64,000 nt of DNA from Hyphomicrobiales bacterium (lineage in GTDB: Bacteria; Pseudomonadota; Alphaproteobacteria; Rhizobiales; Rhizobiaceae): assembly GCA_900466875.1 (NCBI GenBank), contig UBNQ01000009.1, positions 124,001 to 188,000 on the forward strand. The letters are read 5' to 3'. A program made the translations under genes and the position numbers. The notes under the pieces were generated by a model, which searched no databases, had not been told where the DNA came from, and saw only the letters and a list, made by a program, of their open reading frames with translations. This document shows, in pieces, positions 1-9,201 of this stretch. Numbering within the stretch: position 1 is the first letter of the stretch; each line of letters opens with the position of its first letter.

Positions 1-1142
1 TGCGATCCGACCTTGCCCTGGATGATATCGGGGATGACGACGCCGCGAAGGTCTAGCCGGGCGACCGCTTCGATCGTCGCGTCGACGATGCGCTTCCTCA
101 CCCAGTCCGGAAAACCGCCATCGATGACGGCCGCGCCGAAATCGATGATCGAGGCGGCCGCGACGATGGCCTGCGCCAGGGCTGCCGCCGTCGCCTGAAT
201 CCAGATTTCCAGCGGCTCGCCGAAATCGACCCAGTCATCCGCCGAATACCAGAGCGGCTGCGGATCGACGCCGCGTTCGCGTAGCATGTTTTCCAAGACG
301 AAGATCGAGGCGATATCGAGAAGCTGGCGGTTTTCGCCATTCTTTCCACGCACCGGCAGCGGACCGACCGCACCGGCTGTTCCAGTGCGTCCTGAAAATA
401 TGCTCGAATTCAAGACGATGCCGCCGCCGATGAACGATCCGATGAACAGGTAGATGAAATCCGGATAGGTCGGACCGACACCGAACACCAGTTCCGCCCC
501 GCAGGCACTGGTCGCATCGTTCTGCAGATAGACGGAATGCGCGACCTGCGCCGTGACTTCCGCGTGGAGATCAAAACCGTGCCACACGTCCATGGCACCC
601 GATGGCGCACCGATTTCGTCGGCCCAGTTCCATAGTTCGAAAGGTGCGGCAATGCCGATGCCGGCGACACGCGCCTGCTCTTCGGCACTCATCTGCGCTT
701 CGATATCGGAAATACCCGAGGTGATGATCCGCAGGATCTCCTGCGGCAGCGGATAGGCATAGGTCTCGTGATAACGCTTGCGGATATTGCCGACGAAATC
801 CATCAGCACCAGATCGGCGCTGCGGCGGCCGATCTTGACTCCAAAGGACAGGACGGCATCGGGATTGAGACGCATGGGCACGGATGGCTGACCGACACGC
901 CCTCGCACCGGCTCACCGCGAAGCAGCAGCCCATCCTTCTCAAGCGCCCGCATGATGACCGAGGCCGTCTGCGCCGACAAGCCACTGAGCCGGGTAATAT
1001 CCGCCTTCGACAAGGCATCATGCAGCCTTACCAGCGACAGGACCAGCCGCTCGTTATAGGCACGCACCCGCGTCTGGTTGGAGCCACCGGAAAAACCGGC
1101 AGAAGAAACAGGCCCGGAAAGCGGGCCATCGGTGATCGACAT
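1..1142 (-). CDS. frcR: ROK-family transcriptional regulator FrcR-like (3' end outside window)
   Basis: The reading frame is open from an ATG at 1142 to the left edge, so about 380 residues are visible and the C-terminus is missing. An N-terminal winged helix-turn-helix (roughly residues 30-80, with the recognition region around DITRLSGLSAQTASVIMRAL) precedes a ROK sugar-kinase-like fold; the glycine-rich stretch FIGSFIGGGIVLNSS is the typical ROK segment. It is divergent from the fructose ABC transporter genes, as in Sinorhizobium meliloti where frcR neighbours frcBCAK. ROK repressors bind a sugar or sugar phosphate and release their operator, so it probably controls the frc operon. The family and the placement are clear; the effector is inferred from neighbours. 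Confidence 0.85.
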   Translation of the reverse strand, partial: MSITDGPLSGPVSSAGFSGGSNQTRVRAYNERLVLSLVRLHDALSKADITRLSGLSAQTASVIMRALEKDGLLLRGEPVRGRVGQPSVPMRLNPDAVLSFGVKIGRRSADLVLMDFVGNIRKRYHETYAYPLPQEILRIITSGISDIEAQMSAEEQARVAGIGIAAPFELWNWADEIGAPSGAMDVWHGFDLHAEVTAQVAHSVYLQNDATSACGAELVFGVGPTYPDFIYLFIGSFIGGGIVLNSSIFSGRTGTAGAVGPLPVRGKNGENRQLLDIASIFVLENMLRERGVDPQPLWYSADDWVDFGEPLEIWIQATAAALAQAIVAAASIIDFGAAVIDGGFPDWVRKRIVDATIEAVARLDLRGVVIPDIIQGKVGS

Positions 1143-1203
1143 CCAGCACCTCCCTTTGCCTTCGCTCTCCCACGTTGGACATAGCATGACAAGGCAGAAT
1201 AAA

Positions 1204-1252
1204 TAATTCAATCGGAATTAATTATTGACAGACGATTTTCTTTCGCGATTAT
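1204..1252 (+). promoter_or_regulatory. putative frc promoter with ROK operator
   Basis: The frcR-frcB intergenic region contains a palindrome, TAATTC-N5-GAATTA (1204-1220). It lies just upstream of a -35 like TTGACA (1225-1230) and a -10 like GATTAT (1247-1252), with a 16-base spacer. An AT-rich palindrome resembles operators of ROK repressors such as NagC and Mlc. That this one is bound by the divergent ROK protein is inference. Confidence 0.45.
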
Positions 1253-1364
1253 TGATGATTGTAAGAATGCAGGAATTCCCGGAGGAGGCACTGGGGCACG
1301 ATCCGGCCTGCATTCTAAAGCGAACCCGTCCGCGGCGAGCGGACTTCGTCTCTGGGAGGAGATC

Positions 1365-2390
1365 ATGAAAAAATCCGTATTGTCCCTGTCGTTCGGGGCG
1401 CTGGCGCTTGGCGTCGTCTTTTCTGCACCGGTAGAGGCCGCCGATGTTTCGGCCTGCCTGATCACCAAGACCGATACCAACCCCTTCTTCGTGAAGATGA
1501 AGGAAGGCGCGACCGCCAAGGCAAAGGAACTCGGCGTCGGCCTGAAATCCTATGCCGGCAAGATCGATGGCGACAGTGAAAGCCAGGTCGCGGCAATCGA
1601 GACCTGCATCGCCGATGGCGCCAAGGGCATCCTGATCACCGCCTCCGACACCAAGGGCATCGTGCCGAACCTCAAGAAGGCGCGTGACGCCGGCCTGCTG
1701 GTGATCGCGCTCGACACCCCGCTGGAGCCGATCGACGCTGCCGACATGACCTTTGCCACCGATAACCTGCTGGCCGGCAAGCTGATCGGCCAATGGGCCA
1801 AGGACACGCTCGGCGATGCCGCAAAAGACGCCAAGGTGGCCTTCCTCGACCTCACGCCGTCTCAGCCTTCCGTCGACATTCTGCGCGATCAGGGTTTTAT
1901 GATCGGTTTCGGCATCGACCCGAAGGATCCCAACAAGATCGGTGACGAAGATGACGCGCGCATCGTCGGCCACGATATCACCAACGGCAATGAAGAAGGC
2001 GGCCGCACCGCGATGGAAAACCTTCTGCAGAAGGACCCGACCATCAACGTTGTCCACACGATCAACGAACCGGCTGCCGCCGGCGCCTATGAGGCGCTGA
2101 AATCGGTCGGCCGCGAGAAAGACGTGCTGATCGTGTCTGTCGACGGCGGTTGCCCGGGCGTCAAGAACGTTGCTGATGGCGCGATCGGTGCCACCTCGCA
2201 GCAATATCCGCTGCAGATGGCGGCACTCGGCATCGAGGCGATCAAGAAGTTTGCCGATAGCGGCGAAAAGCCGAAGCCGACCGAAGGCAAGAACTTCTTC
2301 GACACCGGCGTGACGCTGGTCACCGACAAGCCTGTCCCGTCGATCAAGTCGATCGACACCAAGGAAGGCCTGAACAAGTGCTGGGGCTAA
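1365..2390 (+). CDS. frcB: fructose ABC transporter, periplasmic binding protein
   Basis: The 341-residue protein begins with a signal peptide (residues 1 to about 25, cleavage near VEA-AD) and continues as a type 1 periplasmic sugar-binding fold. It matches the family of Sinorhizobium FrcB almost word for word in segments such as [19 protein letters not shown] and [13 protein letters not shown]. It delivers fructose, and in S. meliloti also mannose and ribose, to the FrcC/FrcA permease. The ATG at 1365 follows a strong GGGAGGAG ribosome site. It is the first gene of frcB-frcC-frcA-frcK and is followed by a stem-loop that may favour its expression over the membrane genes. Confidence 0.93.
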   Translation: MKKSVLSLSFGALALGVVFSAPVEAADVSACLITKTDTNPFFVKMKEGATAKAKELGVGLKSYAGKIDGDSESQVAAIETCIADGAKGILITASDTKGIVPNLKKARDAGLLVIALDTPLEPIDAADMTFATDNLLAGKLIGQWAKDTLGDAAKDAKVAFLDLTPSQPSVDILRDQGFMIGFGIDPKDPNKIGDEDDARIVGHDITNGNEEGGRTAMENLLQKDPTINVVHTINEPAAAGAYEALKSVGREKDVLIVSVDGGCPGVKNVADGAIGATSQQYPLQMAALGIEAIKKFADSGEKPKPTEGKNFFDTGVTLVTDKPVPSIKSIDTKEGLNKCWG

Positions 2391-2411
2391 GCCTCTAGCC
2401 AATCCTTGCAA

Positions 2412-2435
2412 GCCGGTGAAGCAGGCTTCATCGGC
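2412..2435 (+). promoter_or_regulatory. intercistronic stem-loop between frcB and frcC
   Basis: GCCGGTGAA (2412-2420) pairs with TTCATCGGC (2427-2435), with one G-T wobble and a six-base loop. There is no U-tract, so it is more likely an mRNA-stabilising or partial-termination element than a full terminator. Such hairpins after binding-protein genes are common in ABC transporter operons. Confidence 0.5.
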
Positions 2436-2487
2436 TCGCCATGGCAACCCGAGCGAAATCGGGCACACGAAAAAGCGGGAGGATTTC

Positions 2488-3566
2488 ATGAGCGAGCCAG
2501 TGGCAAGCGCACCGCATCACGACTACGAAAAAGTGCTCAAGGACAGTTCCAAGGATGTTGCATCCTTCGAACACGACAAGCCGTCCTTCCTTCACAAGTT
2601 CCGTCACTTCCTGCATTCCAACCCGTCCGCCGTATCGCTGATCGTGCTGGTCGTGTCGTTGATCGTGTTCGGCCTGACGCTGGGCGGCAAGTTTTTCTCC
2701 GCCTTCTCGCTGACGCTGATCCTGCAACAGGTGGCGATCACCGGCATTGTCGGCGCAGCACAGTCGCTGGTCATCATGACCGCCGGCATCGACCTGTCGG
2801 TCGGCGCGATCATGGTTCTGTCCTCGGTGGTGATGGGCCAGTTCACTTTTCGCTACGGCCTGCCGCCGGAACTCGCAATTCTCTGCGGTTTCATCACCGG
2901 CGCGCTTTGTGGCTTCATCAACGGCGTACTGATCGCCAAGGTGAAACTGCCGCCCTTCATCGTGACGCTGGGCATGTGGCAGATCGTGCTTGCCAGCAAC
3001 TTTCTCTATTCCGCCAACGAAACCATTCGCTCGCAGGAAATCGAAAGTACTGCCCCAATCCTCCAATTCTTCGGAGAAACCTTCAAGTTCGGCGGCGCGG
3101 TCTTTACCTACGGCGTGATCGCGATGATCCTGCTCGTGGCAGTGCTCTGGTACGTGCTCAACCACACCGCCTGGGGACGGCATCTCTACGCAGTTGGAGA
3201 TGACCCGGAGGCAGCCGATCTTTCCGGCGTCAACGTCCAGCGCATGCTGATTTCCGTCTACGTGCTTTCCGGCGTCATCTGCGCCCTGGCGGGTTGGGCG
3301 CTGATCGGCCGTATCGGCTCCGTCTCGCCGACCGCAGGCCAGTTCGCCAATATCGAATCGATCACCGCAGTCGTGATCGGCGGCATCTCGCTCTTCGGCG
3401 GGCGCGGCTCCATTCTCGGCATGATGTTCGGCGCACTGATCGTCGGCGTCTTTTCGCTCGGCCTGCGCCTGCTCGGCACCGACGTCCAATGGACCTACCT
3501 GCTGATCGGCGTCCTCATCATCGTCGCCGTTGCGGTCGACCAATGGATCAGAAAGGCTTCACGCTG

Positions 3567-3567
<1 letters not shown>
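2488..3567 (+). CDS. frcC: fructose ABC transporter, inner-membrane permease
   Basis: This is a 359-residue permease of the RbsC/AraH type. A hydrophilic N-terminal arm of about 50 residues is followed by about ten hydrophobic segments. The motif AGIDLSVGAIMVLSSVV and the later GRIGSVSPTAGQ are typical of ribose-type sugar permeases. I chose the ATG at 2488 because GGGAGG lies seven bases upstream; the frame stays open to 2416 without a better site. Its stop codon overlaps the frcA start by one base, which suggests translational coupling. It forms the channel for the sugar delivered by FrcB. Confidence 0.92.
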
Positions 3568-4345
<778 letters not shown>

Positions 4346-4349
<4 letters not shown>

Positions 4350-4969
4350 CATGGACGACCGAGGATATTGCCCGCACGATCATTGACCGTGCGGGCGAAA
4401 AACGGCGGTTCATCGTGGCAATCGCCGGCCCGCCGGGTGCGGGCAAATCAACGCTTGCCGATGAGCTGTCAGCCACATTGAGAACAATGGGCGACAGCGC
4501 CGAAGTCCTGCCTATGGACGGTTTTCACATGGATGACGCTGTCCTGCGAGCAAAGAGCCTGCTGCCCCGCAAGGGTGCACCCGAAACATTCGATGTGCGC
4601 GGCTTTCTCGACATCATCCGCGCGGTAAAGATGGCTGAAGGAGAGGTGCTCGTGCCCGTCTTCGACCGCTCCCGGGAACTCGCCATCGCCGCGGCACGCA
4701 TAATCGACGCTTCCAAGCGATTCGTTCTGGTCGAAGGAAACTACCTGCTTCTCGACCGTGCGCCCTGGTCTGCACTGGAAGGAGAATTCGACTATTCGAT
4801 CCTGATTTCTCCACCCGTCGCGACACTGGAACAGCGCCTCATGGATCGCTGGCGCGGTTATGGCTTCAGCGAAGCGGCGGCGAGAGCAAAAACGGAAGAT
4901 AACGACCTGAAGAACGGCGCATTGGTCAGAGAACATTGCCGTCGGGTGGATATCGTTCTGACGGACTAA
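4346..4969 (+). CDS. frcK: FrcK P-loop kinase of the fructose operon
   Basis: The 207-residue protein has a P-loop GPPGAGKST at residues 28-36 and resembles the uridine kinase / pantothenate kinase group of small-molecule kinases. In S. meliloti the last gene of frcBCAK encodes such a kinase-like protein. Its substrate is not certain, and phosphorylation of the imported sugar is only an inference from the operon. It overlaps frcA by ATGA and ends just before a strong stem-loop. Confidence 0.85.
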
Positions 4970-5130
4970 ACGAAAAAGCCTGCCGCGGGAGGAGGTGCGG
5001 CAGGCTTTTCGAAAAGATTTGAACAGCGACTGGGAGGAGGAATGCCGCTGCTCGATCAGGCGCCCTTGGGAGGAGGAGTAGGTCGCCTGAAAATCAAAGC
5101 TCTGCGGGAGGAGGTGCATCGCTTTGATGT
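4970..5130 (-). ncRNA. CCUCCUCCC-loop sRNA array (alpha-r14 / 'cuckoo' family)
   Basis: Read on the minus strand, four successive hairpins each show CCTCCTCCC in the loop. The stems are 5093-5100/5121-5128 (with inner TGC/GCA), 5056-5062/5084-5090 (perfect 7 bp), 5024-5028/5046-5050 and 4974-4986/4997-5009. The last is a perfect 13-bp stem followed by T residues, which acts as terminator. Loop-exposed anti-Shine-Dalgarno CCUCCUCCC motifs define the alphaproteobacterial alpha-r14 / cuckoo sRNAs, which include the CcsR RNAs of Rhodobacter. The strand follows from the motif sense and the terminator T-run. Whether this is one RNA of about 160 nt or two tandem RNAs with two loops each cannot be decided from sequence. 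A possible -10 (TATGAT, 5135-5140 on the minus strand) lies just upstream. Confidence 0.75.
4974..5009. terminator. bidirectional terminator hairpin after frcK and at the sRNA array end
   Basis: AAAAGCCTGCCGC (4974-4986) pairs perfectly with GCGGCAGGCTTTT (4997-5009) around a ten-base loop. On the plus strand it ends the frc operon. On the minus strand it is followed by a T-run, and its loop reads ACCTCCTCCC, so it is also the last hairpin of the sRNA-like array. Confidence 0.85.
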
Positions 5131-5405
5131 CGTTATCATACAGGTCGGCAGTTTCTTTAGAAGCGATATTGCTGCAGCGGAGCTATGCACAAAGTTAGGA
5201 GCTCAGGTCGACGCCTCTCTCCACTGCCCACAAATACGGCACACAAGGCCTTGCAACGGCGATAGCCCCTGGCATGCGCATCCCGAAGTGCTGATAAATG
5301 GGAAAAATCCTCATAGCGCACAGGCATCGGCGAAACAGAATCAAGCAGTTCGCGACGGTGATCCCGACGACTGCTCCGATAACTGCAACACTTGGTACGA
5401 ATAAA
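5131..5405. other. intergenic stretch without a recognised gene
   Basis: No convincing coding frame is present. The left part probably holds the promoter of the minus-strand sRNA array (CTTCTA at 5158-5163, 17 bases, then TATGAT at 5135-5140 on the minus strand; weak -35). Nothing else was recognised before the opp terminator. Confidence 0.4.
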
Positions 5406-5432
5406 AAAAGGGGCGGTATATCCGCCCCTTTT
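5406..5432 (-). terminator. rho-independent terminator of the opp operon
   Basis: AAAAGGGGCGG (5406-5416) pairs with CCGCCCCTTTT (5422-5432) around a five-base loop. On the minus strand the stem is followed by seven T residues. It lies 35 bases past the stop of the oppDF gene. Confidence 0.85.
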
Positions 5433-5466
5433 CGTGTTCACGATATCGCTGCGATGGAACGGGTGC

Positions 5467-7068
5467 TTACACGCTGAAAGCAGCGCCGATCAGCGCCTTG
5501 GTGTAATCGGCCTTGGGTGCTTCGAAGATCGCGTCCGTCTCACCCTGCTCGACGATTTCACCGTTCTTCATCACGATCACATAGTCGGAGATGGCTTTGA
5601 CCACGGAGAGATCGTGGCTGATGAAAACATAGGAGAGGTTGTGATCGGCCTGCAGCTTGCGCAGTAGGTCGATGACCTGTCCCTGGACCGAACGGTCGAG
5701 CGCCGAGGTCGGTTCGTCGAGGATCACCACCTGAGGCTTGAGGATCATGGCGCGGGCAATGGCGATACGCTGACGCTGGCCGCCGGAGAATTCGTGCGGA
5801 TAACGGTTGCGGGCCGTCGGATCGAGGCCGACTTCCTGCAGGGCCGCGATCGCACGGCGGTCGCGGTCGGCCTTGCTGAGGCCGGGCTCGTGCACAAGCA
5901 GGCCTTCGGTAATGACCTCACCGACTGTCTGGCGCGGCGAGAGCGAGCCATAGGGATCCTGGAAGACGAGCTGCATTTCCTTGCGCAACGAGCGCATCCG
6001 CTTGCGGTCATGGCGGGATATGTCCTCCTTGCCGAAACGGTAGGCGCCTTCACTCGGCAGCAGGCGCAGAAGCGCACGACCAAGGGTCGACTTGCCGGAA
6101 CCACTCTCGCCGACGACGCCGATCGTCTGGCCTTCCTGCAACTTCACGGTCACTCCGTTGACCGCGCGGAAGGTGCGCGGACCTTTGGAGAGGAAGCCCT
6201 TGCCGATATCGAAATCGACGATCACATCCCGGCCTTCGAGAATGATCGGAGCATTCTCCGCCGGCGGCGCCTTGCGGCCATGCGGTTCGGCGTCGATCAG
6301 CATGCGGGTATAGGACGAGGTCGGGTTTTCGAAGATTTGTTCGGTCGCCCCCTGCTCCACCACCTCGCCGCGGCGCATGACGACGACGCGTTCGGCGAAA
6401 TGGCGCACGATACCGAGATCGTGGGTGATCAGCACGATCGCCATGCCGAACCGTTCCTGCAGTGACCGCAGGAGTTTGAGGATCTGCGCCTGGATCGTCA
6501 CATCGAGTGCCGTCGTCGGCTCATCGGCGATCAGCACGTCCGGTTCGTTGGCCAGCGCCATGGCGATCATCACGCGCTGGCGCTGGCCGCCGGAAAGCTC
6601 GTGCGGATAGCTGTCGATACGCCGTGCCGGGTCGGGAATGCCGACCAGTTCCAGAAGCTCCAGCACCCGCTGGCGAGCCTCTTTCCGCGAACCGCCGCGA
6701 TGATAGAGGATCGGTTCGGCAATTTGCCGGCCGATCGTGTAGAGCGGATCGAGCGAGGTCATCGGCTCCTGGAAGATCATGGTGATCTTGGCGCCGCGCA
6801 CCTTGTTGAGTTCGCTCTTGGGCAGGCCGACAAGCTCCTTGCCGCGGTATTTGGCCGAGCCGGTCACCGTGCCGTTGTTGGCGAGCAGGCCCATGATACC
6901 CATCATCGTCTGGCTCTTGCCGGAACCGGATTCCCCGACCACGGCAAGCGTTTCACCCGCCTTGATATCGAAGCCGATGCCCTTGACCGCATTGACGGTG
7001 CCATCCGGCGTCGAGAAGTCGACCTTGAGATCGCGGATGGAGAGAATGTTTTCGTGTGTCCCGGTCAT
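5467..7068 (-). CDS. peptide ABC transporter, fused dual ATP-binding protein (OppDF/YejF type)
   Basis: The 533-residue protein contains two complete ABC ATPase domains. Each has Walker A GESGSGKS followed by the signature LSGGQRQR (first domain) or FSGGQRQR (second), and Walker [11 protein letters not shown] and [10 protein letters not shown] respectively. Fused OppD-OppF ATPases like YejF or GsiA serve oligopeptide-type importers. I chose the ATG at 7068 (MTGTHENIL); the frame extends upstream inside the permease gene, but this start sits one base from that stop. It is the last gene of the operon and drives import through the OppB-OppC pore. Confidence 0.9.
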   Translation of the reverse strand: MTGTHENILSIRDLKVDFSTPDGTVNAVKGIGFDIKAGETLAVVGESGSGKSQTMMGIMGLLANNGTVTGSAKYRGKELVGLPKSELNKVRGAKITMIFQEPMTSLDPLYTIGRQIAEPILYHRGGSRKEARQRVLELLELVGIPDPARRIDSYPHELSGGQRQRVMIAMALANEPDVLIADEPTTALDVTIQAQILKLLRSLQERFGMAIVLITHDLGIVRHFAERVVVMRRGEVVEQGATEQIFENPTSSYTRMLIDAEPHGRKAPPAENAPIILEGRDVIVDFDIGKGFLSKGPRTFRAVNGVTVKLQEGQTIGVVGESGSGKSTLGRALLRLLPSEGAYRFGKEDISRHDRKRMRSLRKEMQLVFQDPYGSLSPRQTVGEVITEGLLVHEPGLSKADRDRRAIAALQEVGLDPTARNRYPHEFSGGQRQRIAIARAMILKPQVVILDEPTSALDRSVQGQVIDLLRKLQADHNLSYVFISHDLSVVKAISDYVIVMKNGEIVEQGETDAIFEAPKADYTKALIGAAFSV

Positions 7069-7069
7069 A

Positions 7070-8224
7070 TCAGCGATCCTTCGGGTCGAGTGCGTCACGC
7101 AGGCCATCACCGATGAAATTCAGCGAGAACAGCGTTGCCACGAAGAAGATGGACGGGAAGATCAACAGCCACGGGGCTGACTGGATATTGCTCGCCCCTT
7201 CCGAGATCAGCGCACCCCAACTCGTCAGCGGCGCCTGGACGCCGAGGCCGAGGAAGGAAAGAAAACTCTCGAGCAGGATCACTTTCGGCACCACGACGGT
7301 GACGAAGACGATAACCGGGCCGATCGTGTTCGGGATGATATGACGGCGGATGATCTGCCAGTCACTCAATCCGAGCGCCTGCGCCGCACCGACGAACTCC
7401 CGGCGTTTCAACGCCAGCGTCTGGCCACGCACGATACGGGCCATGTCCAGCCATTCCACCGCGCCGATAACGAGGAAGATCAGGATAAACGAGCGGCCGA
7501 AAAAGACGACGAGCACGACGACGAGAAAGACGAAGGGCAGAGAATAGAGGATTTCTACAAACCGCATCATCACATTGTCGACGCGTCCACCGAGATAACC
7601 GGATGTCGCGCCGTAGAGCACGCCGATGCCGAGCGAGACGAGGCTCGCAAGCAGACCGACGGCGATCGAGATCTGGCCTCCAAGCATGACGCGGGCCACC
7701 ATGTCGCGGCCGTTAGGATCGGTGCCGAAGAGGAAATATTCGCGGCTGACATTGCCCTCGACCTTCAGCACACGGCCATCGTTTTCGGTTGCCACAACCT
7801 GCGTATTGTTGAACTCGTTGGCGCGGTCGAAATAGCGGGTTGCCCGTGGATCGATCGGGTTTTCGGCACTCAGCGTAGCGGTAAAGGTCTGTCCGTCAAC
7901 GTTGAACGCATCGAGATTGACGCGGGCGCGGGTGGCGACACCACGCATCGCATCTTCCAATGACGCTTCGTCGGGCCTCGGCTCCAGGCTGGGCGCAACC
8001 GTCACATAGGACGAATAGACCTGATCATAACGATGCGGCACGAAGAGCGGCCCGAGATAGGAGAAGAGCGCGATCAGCATCAGCATCACGCAACCGGCCA
8101 TGGCCGCCTTGTTGCGGCGGAAGCGCAAGGCTGCCAGCTGGAAAAGGCTGCGGCTTCTGGTGTCCGGGTTTTCAGGCAATGCCGGCGTCGGATTGCCGGG
8201 GGAGTGAGTTGTGATGTCAGTCAT
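7070..8224 (-). CDS. peptide ABC transporter, permease (OppC type)
   Basis: The 384-residue DppC/OppC-type permease has an N-terminal OppC_N segment with the first membrane helix at about residues 40-60. A periplasmic insertion of about 110 residues follows, then the five-helix core with the EAA-type loop around FVGAAQALGLSDWQIIRRHI. It overlaps oppB by eight bases and is followed one base later by the ATPase gene. The extra periplasmic region makes it longer than typical OppC (about 300 residues), as in the YejE group. Confidence 0.88.
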   Translation of the reverse strand: MTDITTHSPGNPTPALPENPDTRSRSLFQLAALRFRRNKAAMAGCVMLMLIALFSYLGPLFVPHRYDQVYSSYVTVAPSLEPRPDEASLEDAMRGVATRARVNLDAFNVDGQTFTATLSAENPIDPRATRYFDRANEFNNTQVVATENDGRVLKVEGNVSREYFLFGTDPNGRDMVARVMLGGQISIAVGLLASLVSLGIGVLYGATSGYLGGRVDNVMMRFVEILYSLPFVFLVVVLVVFFGRSFILIFLVIGAVEWLDMARIVRGQTLALKRREFVGAAQALGLSDWQIIRRHIIPNTIGPVIVFVTVVVPKVILLESFLSFLGLGVQAPLTSWGALISEGASNIQSAPWLLIFPSIFFVATLFSLNFIGDGLRDALDPKDR

Positions 8225-9140
8225 GGCGAACCCTCGGATCGAGCAGGCCGTAGATGAGATCGACCACGAGATTGAAAACGATAACGAAGATGGCGATCAG
8301 CACGACCGTGCCCATGACCAGCGTGTAGTCACGGTTCAGCGCGCCGAGCACGAAGTAACGACCGATGCCGGGGATGGTGAAGATCGTCTCGACCACCGCG
8401 GAACCGGTCATCAGGGCTGCGGCACAGGGCGCGAGATAGGAGACGACCGGCAAAAGCGCACCGCGCATGGCGTGGGTGATAACGACGATCCGCGGCGGCA
8501 GGCCGTAGGCGCGAGCGGTACGGATGTGATCGGCATGCAGCGCCTCGATCATCGAGCCGCGGGTCAGACGCGCGAAGACCGCAAGCTGCGGAAGGGCCAA
8601 TGCGATCATCGGCAGAAGCAGAAAACGGAACGAGCCGTCACCCCAGCCGCCGGCCGGCAGCAGCGACAGGACGATCGCAAAGATCAGCGTCAGGACCGGC
8701 CCGACAACGAAGTTCGGAATGGTGGTGCCGACGGTTGCAAGCGACATGATCGAGAAATCGAGCAGGCTGTTTTGCCTCAATGCCGCGATCGTACCGAGCG
8801 TGACACCGCCGATCAGCGCCAGAAGCAGCGCATAGAGACCAAGCTCCATCGAATAAGGCAGGCCCTTGCCGATCAGTTCGGCGACCGTGTTGTCCTTGTA
8901 GATATAGCTCGGGCCGAAATCACCCTGAACGGCGTTGGTGATGTAGGTCACATATTGCCGCCACAGAGGCTGGTCCAGCTGATAGGTCCGCATGATGTTT
9001 TCCATCGTTGCGGGCGGAAGCGGACGTTCCAGGTTGAAAGGGCCACCTGGGGCAAAGCGCATCAGGAAGAAGGAAATGGTGACGACGATAAACAGCGTCG
9101 GAACGGCGCTCGCAAGGCGGCGCAGGACAAAAGCCAGCAT
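8217..9140 (-). CDS. peptide ABC transporter, permease (OppB type)
   Basis: This 307-residue permease has six predicted membrane segments and the DppB/OppB features RRLASAVPTLFIVVTISFFL at the N-terminus and RTARAYGLPPRIVVITHAMR as the ATPase-contact loop. It pairs with the OppC-type permease downstream (eight-base overlap). Its start lies 61 bases after the oppA stop, across a strong stem-loop. Confidence 0.9.
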   Translation of the reverse strand: MLAFVLRRLASAVPTLFIVVTISFFLMRFAPGGPFNLERPLPPATMENIMRTYQLDQPLWRQYVTYITNAVQGDFGPSYIYKDNTVAELIGKGLPYSMELGLYALLLALIGGVTLGTIAALRQNSLLDFSIMSLATVGTTIPNFVVGPVLTLIFAIVLSLLPAGGWGDGSFRFLLLPMIALALPQLAVFARLTRGSMIEALHADHIRTARAYGLPPRIVVITHAMRGALLPVVSYLAPCAAALMTGSAVVETIFTIPGIGRYFVLGALNRDYTLVMGTVVLIAIFVIVFNLVVDLIYGLLDPRVRHD

Positions 9141-9157
9141 GTGGGTGTCTCCTGCAA

Positions 9158-9187
9158 GACGGCGCCCGCGTGTGGACGGGCGCCGTC
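9158..9187 (-). promoter_or_regulatory. intercistronic stem-loop between oppA and oppB
   Basis: GACGGCGCCCG (9158-9168) pairs perfectly with CGGGCGCCGTC (9177-9187) around an eight-base loop, with no T-run. Placed right after the binding-protein gene, it probably stabilises the upstream mRNA or causes partial termination, so that more binding protein than permease is made. Confidence 0.6.
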
Positions 9188-9201
9188 TCGGATGGGGAAG
9201 A

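Noticed and set aside
1218..2489. Long minus-strand frame opposite frcB
   Set aside because: It mirrors the codon structure of frcB and has no domain; the plus-strand gene is certain.
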